In this document: in pieces, positions 57,049 through 64,000 of the stretch
How positions within the stretch are numbered: position 1 is the first letter of the stretch
Layout: every line of letters starts with the position of its first letter
DNA from: Alteromonas sp. 1_MG-2023
GTDB taxonomy: Bacteria > Pseudomonadota > Gammaproteobacteria > Enterobacterales > Alteromonadaceae
NCBI RefSeq assembly: GCF_030547075.1
Contig: NZ_JAUOQH010000006.1
Location: 62,001 to 126,000, forward strand
Direction of reading: 5' to 3'
DNA length: 64,000 nucleotides
Made by a program: the position numbers and the translations under genes
Notes under the pieces: model-generated
The model's database searches: none
The model's input: the letters and a program-made list of their open reading frames with translations, nothing else
Told to the model about the DNA's origin: nothing

Positions 57049-57737
57049 CAGATTATCGCGACCTTACCCTTCAAGGTATTTGGAAGAATAACCCTGCGCT
57101 AGTTCAGCTGCTAGGCTTGTGCCCATTGTTAGCAGTTACTGCCACTTTTATTAATGGTTTAGGCTTAGGCATAGCCACTACCATGGTGTTAATTGGCAGC
57201 AATGTGACCGTTTCGTTAGTACGCAACATTGTACGTAACGAAATTCGAATCCCCGTATTTGTTATGATCATTGCCGCCTTCGTGACCATAGTACAGCTGC
57301 TCATGAACGCCTTTACCTATGAGTTATACCTCGCGCTGGGTATCTTTATCCCGTTAATAGTGACTAATTGTGCAATCATCGGCAGAGCAGAAGCATTTGC
57401 TTCTAAAAATAGTCCGGCAGCATCGGCCTACGATGGCTTAGTAATGGGCTTAGGGTTCACCTTTGTACTTGTTGTACTTGGTGGTATGCGCGAAATTTTA
57501 GGAGCCGGAACCTTGTTTGCAGGTGCCGACAGACTCTTCGGCAACATTGCTAGTAATTGGACACTCACTTTATTTGAAACCGACTCCCCTTTCCTGTTGG
57601 CCATATTGCCCCCTGGGGCTTTTTTAGGCATGGGTCTGTTGATTGCCTTTAAGAACATGATTGATGCTCGAATTGCTGCACGAGAGACCACGGTGAAAGA
57701 AAAAGCAACGCGCGTACGGGTTACCGCCGACGCATAA
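57045..57737 (+). CDS. rsxE: Electron transport complex subunit RsxE
   Basis: A 230-aa membrane subunit with six helices, a paralog of RsxA. It contains [20 protein letters not shown] and [20 protein letters not shown], whose cysteines face those of RsxA, and [13 protein letters not shown]. It completes the rsxABCDGE order seen in E. coli, where nth also follows. The C-terminal tail is basic ([13 protein letters not shown]). Confidence 0.95.
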   Translation: MTDYRDLTLQGIWKNNPALVQLLGLCPLLAVTATFINGLGLGIATTMVLIGSNVTVSLVRNIVRNEIRIPVFVMIIAAFVTIVQLLMNAFTYELYLALGIFIPLIVTNCAIIGRAEAFASKNSPAASAYDGLVMGLGFTFVLVVLGGMREILGAGTLFAGADRLFGNIASNWTLTLFETDSPFLLAILPPGAFLGMGLLIAFKNMIDARIAARETTVKEKATRVRVTADA

Positions 57738-57819
57738 CGAAATCTAAGTGGCTAGTAGCTAGCGGCTAGTGAAAAAAAAAATCACCAAGCCCGAGTGGAA
57801 AAAGAATAAGCGAAGAAAC

Positions 57820-58461
57820 ATGAATAACACAAAAAGACGTGAAATCTTAACCCGACTTCGGGATGCGAACCCACACCCTACCACTGAGCTTAATTTCTCC
57901 ACACCCTTTGAGCTGTTGGTCGCGGTCACCTTGTCAGCGCAATCAACCGATGTAGGCGTAAACAAAGCCACAGATAAATTATTTCCAATTGCAAATACCG
58001 CACAGGCCATATCTGCGCTTGGTGAAGACGGGTTAAAAGAATATATAAAAACCATCGGCTTGTTTAATTCAAAAGCCAAAAATGTACACCGATTAAGCGA
58101 AATTTTAGTTGAAAAGTACAATGGCGAAGTGCCAGAAAGCCGAGAAGCCTTAGAGGCTCTGCCAGGCGTTGGCCGTAAAACCGCTAACGTAGTACTTAAT
58201 ACCGCGTTTGGCTGGCCCACAATCGCTGTAGACACCCATATTTATCGCGTAAGTAACCGCACTAAACTCGCCATGGGTAAAACCGTTGAGAAAGTAGAAG
58301 AAAAGCTTCTAAAAGTAGTACCTGCTGAATTTAAAGTGGATGTGCACCACTGGCTGATTCTTCACGGTCGCTATACTTGCATTGCACGCAAACCCCGTTG
58401 TGGAAGCTGCATTATAGAAGACTTGTGTGAATTTAAGGATAAGACTGAATATGCTGAGTAG
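57820..58461 (+). CDS. nth: Endonuclease III
   Basis: A 213-aa bifunctional DNA glycosylase/AP lyase that removes oxidised pyrimidines. The helix-hairpin-helix and catalytic lysine are in ALPGVGRKTANVV (~111-123), and the catalytic aspartate is in IAVDTHIYRVSNR. The C-terminal 4Fe-4S cluster is C-x6-C-x2-C-x5-C (CIARKPRCGSCIIEDLC). The ATG at 57820 gives the usual MNNTKRREILTRLR start; a longer basic extension from an upstream GTG is unlikely. It is the last gene of the rsx-nth unit, as in E. coli. Confidence 0.95.
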   Translation: MNNTKRREILTRLRDANPHPTTELNFSTPFELLVAVTLSAQSTDVGVNKATDKLFPIANTAQAISALGEDGLKEYIKTIGLFNSKAKNVHRLSEILVEKYNGEVPESREALEALPGVGRKTANVVLNTAFGWPTIAVDTHIYRVSNRTKLAMGKTVEKVEEKLLKVVPAEFKVDVHHWLILHGRYTCIARKPRCGSCIIEDLCEFKDKTEYAE

Positions 58462-58525
58462 TTAAAACAAAGTACTCAATCTGCTAGAGAGCGTTTTAAA
58501 AGTTAATGGGGGCCTTGCTAGATAG

Positions 58526-58613
58526 CTATCTTAAACCTCGCAGAGACCTATCTTAAACCTCGCAGAGACCTATCTTAAACCTTGCAGATAGCTATCTTAA
58601 ACCTTGCAGAGAG
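58526..58613. repeat. 22-bp tandem repeat, four copies, in the 322-bp spacer after nth
   Basis: Units beginning CTATCTTAAACCT-GCAGA start at 58526, 58548, 58570 and 58592 with a period of exactly 22 bp and few changes; a partial copy (CTTGCTAGATAG) precedes them. There are no spacers, so it is not CRISPR. The rest of the 322-bp gap holds nothing I recognise. Confidence 0.92.
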
Positions 58614-58783
58614 CTCTGCCAAAAGCGTCTGTCCCAATACGTACTCCTAGTATGAAACAACCACCTGAATAGCGTTACTAGTCAACGCCTTAGATTCCGA
58701 TTAAACTCCTACTTTTAAGTAAAAGTCTGCACATCGTTGTAAGCCAATATATATATCACTAGGAATTACCTATCATCTTTTTA

Positions 58784-59704
58784 TTGATTACTGCTGTCAT
58801 TGTAGGATTGATGATTATTTTATCTACGAAGCGGCGACGTATATTAATTAGTCGATTAATTTTTGATGTTATTAATCGAGTAGAAGCAAAACTAGCTAGA
58901 TTGCATTGTGAAAGCCGTTCAATTAATGGGCTAGAGGTGTTCTACCATAGCAATACCAAACACTTCTCTAATGAAAAGCCTGTACTAGTACTTTTACACG
59001 GCTTCAGTGCTGATAAGCATGTGTGGAATCGTTTTGCCAAACGATTCTCTTCTCAATACCACCTAGTTATCCCTGACCTTAAAGGCCATGGCCAAACCGC
59101 TTATAGTTCAAGTGATGATTATTCTGTGCCCAGCCAATGTCGAATGTTATTGGCGCTATTAGCACAGTTGAACATTAAGCGTTTTAGCATAGTGGGAAAC
59201 TCTATGGGCGGAATGATGGTCGCTAAACTATTCGATGAAATGCCTAAGCGAATTGAAAAAGCGGTTTTAATCGACCCCGCTGGCGCAAAGTCCCCATTTG
59301 CACAAAACATGATAGACAGTCAACAAAACCCTTTCGACCATGAAGTTGAAGAGGATTTTTTTAAGTTCTATGATTTGATCATGACTAAACCGCCATTCGT
59401 GCCACGGTTTATTTTGCGCGCACTCGCATGGGAATATATTAGTAAGCGGGAGCAATATACTCACATGTTTTATCAATTTTTCAACTTGCGCGATTTTTAC
59501 TCTCGTGATTACCGCTTCGATTATCCTGAGTCGATGCTGATATGGGGTCTTAACGATAAGCTGTTACCGGTAGACGATTTCACCCACTGGAAAATGATGC
59601 TCAATTCTAACACCCTTATTTATGAAGATCTTGGCCATATGCCTATGATGGAAGATGTAAGACGTGTATCTAAAGATATTTTAAGATTTTTAAATAAACA
59701 TTAA
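58784..59704 (+). CDS. Alpha/beta hydrolase with N-terminal membrane anchor
   Basis: A 306-aa hydrolase. A hydrophobic N-terminus (~1-14, ITAVIVGLMIILS) followed by a basic KRRRILISR suggests a membrane anchor. The fold shows an HGFSADKHVW oxyanion loop (~71-80), the nucleophile elbow VGNSMGGM (Ser ~142), the acid Asp in LIWGLNDKLLP and the His in LGHMPMMED. Substrate unknown; monoacylglycerol lipase/esterase types are similar. No ATG fits: the TTG at 58784 is 20 bases from the nearest AGGA, while an in-frame ATC at 58772 is 7 bases from it. The true start is uncertain. Confidence 0.85.
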   Translation: MITAVIVGLMIILSTKRRRILISRLIFDVINRVEAKLARLHCESRSINGLEVFYHSNTKHFSNEKPVLVLLHGFSADKHVWNRFAKRFSSQYHLVIPDLKGHGQTAYSSSDDYSVPSQCRMLLALLAQLNIKRFSIVGNSMGGMMVAKLFDEMPKRIEKAVLIDPAGAKSPFAQNMIDSQQNPFDHEVEEDFFKFYDLIMTKPPFVPRFILRALAWEYISKREQYTHMFYQFFNLRDFYSRDYRFDYPESMLIWGLNDKLLPVDDFTHWKMMLNSNTLIYEDLGHMPMMEDVRRVSKDILRFLNKH

Positions 59705-59781
59705 ATAAGCAATAAAACGGTTAGTAAAAGATAGCTTGTTTAGAACCAATGCTTAGCCAAATTAAAGGCATTTAAAAAGTA

Positions 59782-59819
59782 AAAAGCCCTAATACTAAAA
59801 GAGTATATAGGGCTTTTTT
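59782..59819. terminator. Bidirectional terminator between the hydrolase and S9 peptidase genes
   Basis: AAGCCCTA plus an inner TACT pair with AGTA and TAGGGCTT. A run of A precedes and a run of T follows, so it can end both convergent transcripts. Confidence 0.88.
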
Positions 59820-59870
59820 CTACTTTTAATTATTAGCTTTTCATTGCTACCTTTTAAGAAAAACTAACCG

Positions 59871-61949
59871 CTAATCTTCTTTCTTTTCACTGTTCGTATC
59901 GTCTTTGTACTTATCAAACCACGCTAAAATGTAACCAACTTTGCGTGCTAAATTAGAAGGCTTTGCTGCAATACCGTGATAGGCCCCTTGAATACGCACG
60001 AGTGCGCTTTCTACACCTTGTAAGCGTAGTGCACCATAGTATTGCTCGCTTTCAGACATAGGTGTACGTACGTCTAATTCACCGGTGAGTACCATGGTTG
60101 GCGTTGTTACATTGCCCACTAATGATAACGGCGAACGGTTCCAATATTGCTCGTAATCGTTCCAAGGCAAGTCTGTAAACCAATACTTGCTCATATAGGC
60201 ATAGATATCAGATGTACCAATCATGCTTGTCCAGTTTATAACGGGTTTCGCTACTACTGAGGCTTTGAAACGATCGGTTTTTCCGATGATCCAAGAGGTC
60301 AGCGTCCCCCCGCCAGAGCCACCAGTAACGAATAGGTTGGACTCATCCACATAACCTTTAGCAATAGCAGCATCAACCATATCCATAAGATCGTCATAAT
60401 CTTGTGATGGATAATTTTTATCAATTAAATTAGCGAACTCTTCACCTTGAGATGTAGACCCCCGTGGATTGCCATATAAAACAACATAGCCAGCAGCAGC
60501 CATTAATTGTATTTCTGTTGAGAAGCTGGGGCCATATGCAGTATGTGGGCCGCCATGTATTTCTAAAATTAATGGATATTTTTTTGTAGGGTCAAAATCA
60601 GGAGGGGTGACAATCCAAGCTTGCAAGTCTCTATTATCTACACTGCTTTTTAATTCCACCAACTCTGGCTTATTTACGGTTTTATGATCAAACACATCGC
60701 CATTTAAATCAGTTAGGTGTTTAACTTTTCCTTTACTGGTTACTATTGCAAGATCAGCAGGGCGATCGCCCGTTGAAACGGTATACACAACGCTACCTTT
60801 AGGGGTAACATCGTAATTACCCGATGTATATGGTCTACCTAAACTAGTGCCACCTAAGCCGCTTGTTTTTGTTGAAATTTTACCTGACAAACTAACATAG
60901 GCGACACTTTTCTTACCCATATCGTCATAGCTAAAATATACCCCTTTACCGTTGTCAGCCCACTTAATTGCGCCGACAGAGCGGTCTAGCTCACTAGTCA
61001 GATTTTCGATGTCCGTGCCATCTGAATTCATTACATATAATTGGCTTAGCTGATTTGATTTTCCATTATCTTCATTACCAACAAAGGCAATTTTCTTACC
61101 GTTAGGACTTAAATGAGGGCTTCGTTCTGGGCCACTCATATCAGTTAATTTAGTCACCTTTGACGTTTTTACATCAATGCTAAACAGGTCGCTATTAAGC
61201 ATATCGAAATCAGCTTCGTCGCTGGTGTTTGCAGAGATAATGATTTGTTGACCATTTTCAGACCATGCAATGGTACCGGCATGGTCATGTTCACCAGAAG
61301 TAATTTGTCTTGGCGTTCCGCCAATGGTTGGCACAACATATATTTGCATGTTGCCGGGGCGTTTCATTCCCATACCATCTCGTTGGAAATTGGTTTGGTC
61401 AATATACTGAGGGTTTTCTGCCCACTTAGCGCCTTTAGGCTTAAAATCTAAATTAAATAACGGTTTGGCTTTAGTGGGTGTAAACATAGCAAAAGCTAAA
61501 TATTTACCGTCAGGTGAAAAACTCATACCGCTCGGGCGCATTGCAACATCGGTTACGCGAGTTGTGCTATTTGATGCTAAATCTCTTAGATAAACTTGAA
61601 CCTTACCTTCTTTACTTGAAAGGTAAGCCATTTTAGCGCCATCAGGTGAAAACACTGGATTAAAGTGGTTTTTACTGTCAGAAAGAATAGGGAGATGAGC
61701 GCTTCCATCTAAAGCGATTGTCCACAGATTACGTCGCATTGAATCAGTCATAATATCCATACTACGACGTTCATAAACGACATGCTTGCCATCAGGGGTT
61801 ACCACTGGGTTTGCAGCATACTCAAGATTAAATACGTCTTTTAAAGACAAAGCATTATTTGCCGATTCGTCTGCCAACGCTGACTGGGTAGTTAATAATG
61901 TACTTATGACTAGTGTTAACGCCGACTTGCTTAAACATTTCTTATTCAT
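59871..61949 (-). CDS. S9-family (prolyl oligopeptidase-like) secreted peptidase
   Basis: A 692-aa exported serine peptidase. A signal peptide (~1-26, LVISTLLTTQSALA) is followed by a WD40/TolB-like beta-propeller (~35-420, repeats such as NPVFSPDGAKMAYLS and SPHLSPNGKKIAFVG) and a C-terminal alpha/beta hydrolase domain. The triad is Ser in VTGGSGGGTLTSW (~544), Asp in LTGELDVRTP (~624) and His in GAYHGIA (~658). Such enzymes release dipeptides or short peptides. It is divergent from the M28 gene across a 334-bp spacer. Confidence 0.92.
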   Translation of the reverse strand: MNKKCLSKSALTLVISTLLTTQSALADESANNALSLKDVFNLEYAANPVVTPDGKHVVYERRSMDIMTDSMRRNLWTIALDGSAHLPILSDSKNHFNPVFSPDGAKMAYLSSKEGKVQVYLRDLASNSTTRVTDVAMRPSGMSFSPDGKYLAFAMFTPTKAKPLFNLDFKPKGAKWAENPQYIDQTNFQRDGMGMKRPGNMQIYVVPTIGGTPRQITSGEHDHAGTIAWSENGQQIIISANTSDEADFDMLNSDLFSIDVKTSKVTKLTDMSGPERSPHLSPNGKKIAFVGNEDNGKSNQLSQLYVMNSDGTDIENLTSELDRSVGAIKWADNGKGVYFSYDDMGKKSVAYVSLSGKISTKTSGLGGTSLGRPYTSGNYDVTPKGSVVYTVSTGDRPADLAIVTSKGKVKHLTDLNGDVFDHKTVNKPELVELKSSVDNRDLQAWIVTPPDFDPTKKYPLILEIHGGPHTAYGPSFSTEIQLMAAAGYVVLYGNPRGSTSQGEEFANLIDKNYPSQDYDDLMDMVDAAIAKGYVDESNLFVTGGSGGGTLTSWIIGKTDRFKASVVAKPVINWTSMIGTSDIYAYMSKYWFTDLPWNDYEQYWNRSPLSLVGNVTTPTMVLTGELDVRTPMSESEQYYGALRLQGVESALVRIQGAYHGIAAKPSNLARKVGYILAWFDKYKDDTNSEKKED

Positions 61950-62033
61950 GGCTCGTTTGCTCTAATTGTTTTAAATCGATAAATAGAATGACTATTGAAG
62001 GTTTAACATAGCGTATATAACAGTAGAAATACC

Positions 62034-62048
62034 TTACATTTGATGTAA
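62034..62048. promoter_or_regulatory. Candidate operator between the S9 and M28 peptidase genes
   Basis: TTACATTTGATGTAA is an inverted repeat with six-base arms and a three-base centre, 85-99 bp upstream of the S9 start and ~235 bp upstream of the M28 start. It is the only symmetric element I see in this 334-bp divergent spacer. No regulator can be named. Confidence 0.4.
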
Positions 62049-62283
62049 AAAGTAGTATTTATAGGTTGAATTTCATATTCTAGTCGCGCTCTGGGTTTTC
62101 TTCTTTTAGCTAAGCGATTATGGCTGTAAATAGCAACATCTTCTTCGCGAGCAACCGCGCTCATTGCTTACTGTCCTAAACCGTTAAAAATGGAAAAAAC
62201 GCCTAAATAATAAAAAACAATTTTTGGGTACGTTGCAGTTACTATATGAATTCGACCCTAATAACAGCCTCAATGGAGAACAC

Positions 62284-63684
62284 ATGCATCAACTTAGACG
62301 CCTCACTTTTAGCGCTATGGTATTTTTTTTCAGTTGTCCGATACTGGCCGCTTCTAATGTGATAACAAACGAACAAAAACAAACTGCTAACGACCTTATA
62401 GACACTGCGCTGAAAAGTGACTTAGGTATGGAAATCGTGACATCGCTGACAACAGAAATAGGCCCTCGATTGGGAGGCTCTGAAGCTGAGAAGCGCGCGA
62501 GAGACTGGGGAGTAAAATTAGGTGAACGTTTGGGATTCGACAACGTCAGTATCGAACCATTTACGATGCCTTTTTGGGATAGAGGTCATTTACACATATC
62601 GCTAACCTCTCCTTATCAGCAGGATTTATACGGCACCGCGCTAGGTGGTGGTGCGCCATCAAAAGAAAGTATTGACGCCGATGTAGTATATTTTAGAGAT
62701 ATTCACGCGTTATCAGATATTAAGGATGGCAGCCTTAGCGGAAAAATTGCTTTTGTCGATGGCGACAAAATGGTTAAGAGCCAAACTGGCGCAGGTTATG
62801 GCCAAGCCAATCAACGTCGTAGAATTGGCTGGCAACATGCGCAGCGTGGTGGCGCTAGCGCATTGGTGGTTCGCTCTGTGGGCTCAGACTCACATCGATT
62901 CCCACACTCAGGGATGATGAGTAAAGACGGTGACAAATGGGCAGATATTCCTGTTATCGCTATCTCAAATCCTGACGCAGATCACCTTCGCCGCTTACAC
63001 GGTTTAAGCAAACCTATAAGCCTTTCATTGCACTCAGAATCAAAATGGAAAGGCGAAGTAAAAAGCGGAAATGTTATTCTCGATTTAGTAGGAAGTGAGA
63101 AGCCTGAAGAGATCGTACTTATTGGTGGCCACTTAGATAGCTGGGATTTAGGAACTGGCGCAGTTGACGATGGTGCTGGCGTTGCTATCACTACCGCAGC
63201 GGCCGCGTTAATTGCTAACTTGCCTACTCGCCCCAAGCGTACTATTCGGGTGGTGATGTTTGGTGCAGAAGAAGTGGGGTTGCTTGGTGCATTCGCCTAT
63301 GCGAAACAACATGATGCGAACTTACAAAACCATGTTCTGGCAACCGAATCTGACTTTGGTGCGCAAACCATTTGGCAGTTAGTATCAAACGTCAATCCAG
63401 AAGCTACCTTGCTAATGGATGAAGTAGGAAAGATATTGTCCCCTCTTGGCATAGTGAGAGGAGGAGCAGATGTACCTGGCGGTGGTCCAGACATCATTCC
63501 CCTAGCTAAAAAAGGGGTACCGACCATTCGATTGAACCAAAATGGACAGGATTACTTCGATTTGCATCATACGCCAGATGATACGCTTGATAAGATTGAG
63601 CCAAATGAATTAGCGCAAAATATTGCCGCTTACGCAGCAACTATATATTTAATTGCTGATTCAGACGTGGCATTAAAGCCTTAA
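62284..63684 (+). CDS. M28-family secreted aminopeptidase
   Basis: A 466-aa exported zinc peptidase of the plasma glutamate carboxypeptidase-like group. A signal peptide (~5-22, AMVFFFSCPILAAS) precedes a PA-type insert (~115-245). The metal site is read from LIGGHLDSWDLGTGAVDDGAGVA (two ligands in GHLDSWD and VDDGAG), MFGAEEVGLLGA and the late His in DYFDLHHTPDDTLDKI. The ATG at 62284 has GGAG 6 bases upstream; a longer frame from 62224 has no ribosome site. It is probably co-regulated with the divergent S9 peptidase, consistent with extracellular peptide use. Confidence 0.9.
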   Translation: MHQLRRLTFSAMVFFFSCPILAASNVITNEQKQTANDLIDTALKSDLGMEIVTSLTTEIGPRLGGSEAEKRARDWGVKLGERLGFDNVSIEPFTMPFWDRGHLHISLTSPYQQDLYGTALGGGAPSKESIDADVVYFRDIHALSDIKDGSLSGKIAFVDGDKMVKSQTGAGYGQANQRRRIGWQHAQRGGASALVVRSVGSDSHRFPHSGMMSKDGDKWADIPVIAISNPDADHLRRLHGLSKPISLSLHSESKWKGEVKSGNVILDLVGSEKPEEIVLIGGHLDSWDLGTGAVDDGAGVAITTAAAALIANLPTRPKRTIRVVMFGAEEVGLLGAFAYAKQHDANLQNHVLATESDFGAQTIWQLVSNVNPEATLLMDEVGKILSPLGIVRGGADVPGGGPDIIPLAKKGVPTIRLNQNGQDYFDLHHTPDDTLDKIEPNELAQNIAAYAATIYLIADSDVALKP

Positions 63685-63753
63685 TATGGCATAAGCGGGT
63701 CAGGACTGAGCTAGTACAACTGAGCTACTCTCCTGCCCGCTTACATTCGCGCT

Positions 63754-64000
63754 TTAACTCTCATCAATCTTGTTCAACAACCTTTCACGTCTACCTACGT
63801 AAACGTCATAGCCATCGTAATCCGAAGAAGCTAGCGCTAATGCCTTATTCACCTGCTCCAGTGCCTTTTCAAACTGGCCTGACTGCTCATAGCCATAGGC
63901 AAGACCATTGTATGCATCCGGCGCATTGGGATAACGTTCAATACCGTACTGAAATAGCTTTATAGCTTCATCGAAATCTTGTTCTGACACGAAGTGATAA
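63754..64000 (-). CDS. TPR-containing protein, C-terminal fragment (partial)
   Basis: The frame is open through base 64000 on the minus strand, so only the last 81 codons are seen. They code for two TPR repeats (SEQDFDEAIKLFQYGIERYP, NAPDAYNGLAYGYEQSGQFE, then KALEQVNKALALA) and a short charged end (RRERLLNKIDES). A GTG at 63990 could be mistaken for the start, but the reading frame continues beyond it. Such TPR tails often close alpha/beta-hydrolase-fold or serine hydrolase proteins. The full protein cannot be identified from this piece. Confidence 0.75.
   Translation of the reverse strand, partial: YHFVSEQDFDEAIKLFQYGIERYPNAPDAYNGLAYGYEQSGQFEKALEQVNKALALASSDYDGYDVYVGRRERLLNKIDES

Noticed and set aside
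58526..58613. Possible CRISPR array after nth
   Set aside because: The 22-bp units are directly adjacent with no spacers, and no cas genes are in the window.
1..64000. Prophage, insertion sequence, integron or defence island
   Set aside because: No integrase, transposase, phage structural, restriction or toxin-antitoxin genes were recognised; gene content and order look like core chromosome.

Overview
The window is a compact stretch of chromosome from a marine gammaproteobacterium, most likely Alteromonas or a close relative. This is inferred from the protein sequences (ypjD-corB, fadIJ, cysDCQN with an SLC13 carrier, a DUF3379 protein beside an ECF sigma factor, rsxABCDGE-nth), the moderate G+C content and the many secreted peptidases. 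I see no prophage, insertion sequence, integrase, CRISPR array or defence island. Almost all of it reads as core genome.

Layout. 1-5.4 kb: the end of ypjD, then corB, a 62-aa gene, sixA and a large M16 peptidase. 5.6-10.1 kb: a 1514-aa sensor with a periplasmic propeller and a cytoplasmic PAS-PAS-GGDEF-EAL module. 10.1-11.1 kb: a spacer with a 54-aa secreted peptide, tandem repeats and a small membrane protein. 11.2-14.6 kb: fadI-fadJ (beta-oxidation) behind a FadR-like operator. 14.9-22.2 kb: a six-gene MoxR/Bat operon. 22.5-29.7 kb: a DUF885 lipoprotein, an ECF sigma factor with a DUF3379 partner, a TPR-GGDEF cyclase and putP. 30.0-35.5 kb: sulfate activation, cysD-cysC-cysQ-cysN plus an SLC13 transporter. 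35.8-42.2 kb: a Yip1-like membrane protein, DUF3025, an M28 lipoprotein peptidase, an RMD1/DUF155 protein and asnB. 42.3-46.4 kb: a solute-binding-like protein, queE/queC (7-deazaguanine synthesis), a tandem pair of related unknown membrane proteins and a LysR regulator. 46.6-50.0 kb: uvrB and a MATE transporter.

50.0-51.3 kb: a 1.08-kb non-coding block, the largest in the window. It has six GATC sites in 111 bp, a perfect DnaA box with an inverted near-perfect partner, and AT-rich DNA. It is followed by a consensus sigma-70 promoter driving two tRNA-Asn genes. 51.5-58.5 kb: the rsxABCDGE electron-transport complex and nth. 58.8-64 kb: an alpha/beta hydrolase, an S9 peptidase, an M28 peptidase and the end of a TPR protein.

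The least explained items are the oriC-like DnaA-box/GATC cluster at 50.5-50.9 kb, the paired paralogous membrane proteins at 44.6-45.4 kb, the 54-aa exported peptide at 10.3 kb, and a recurring pattern of short tandem repeats, each with its own unit, in gene spacers. I found no clear large undescribed multi-gene system. All domain boundaries, residue numbers and regulatory sites were read by eye and are approximate.
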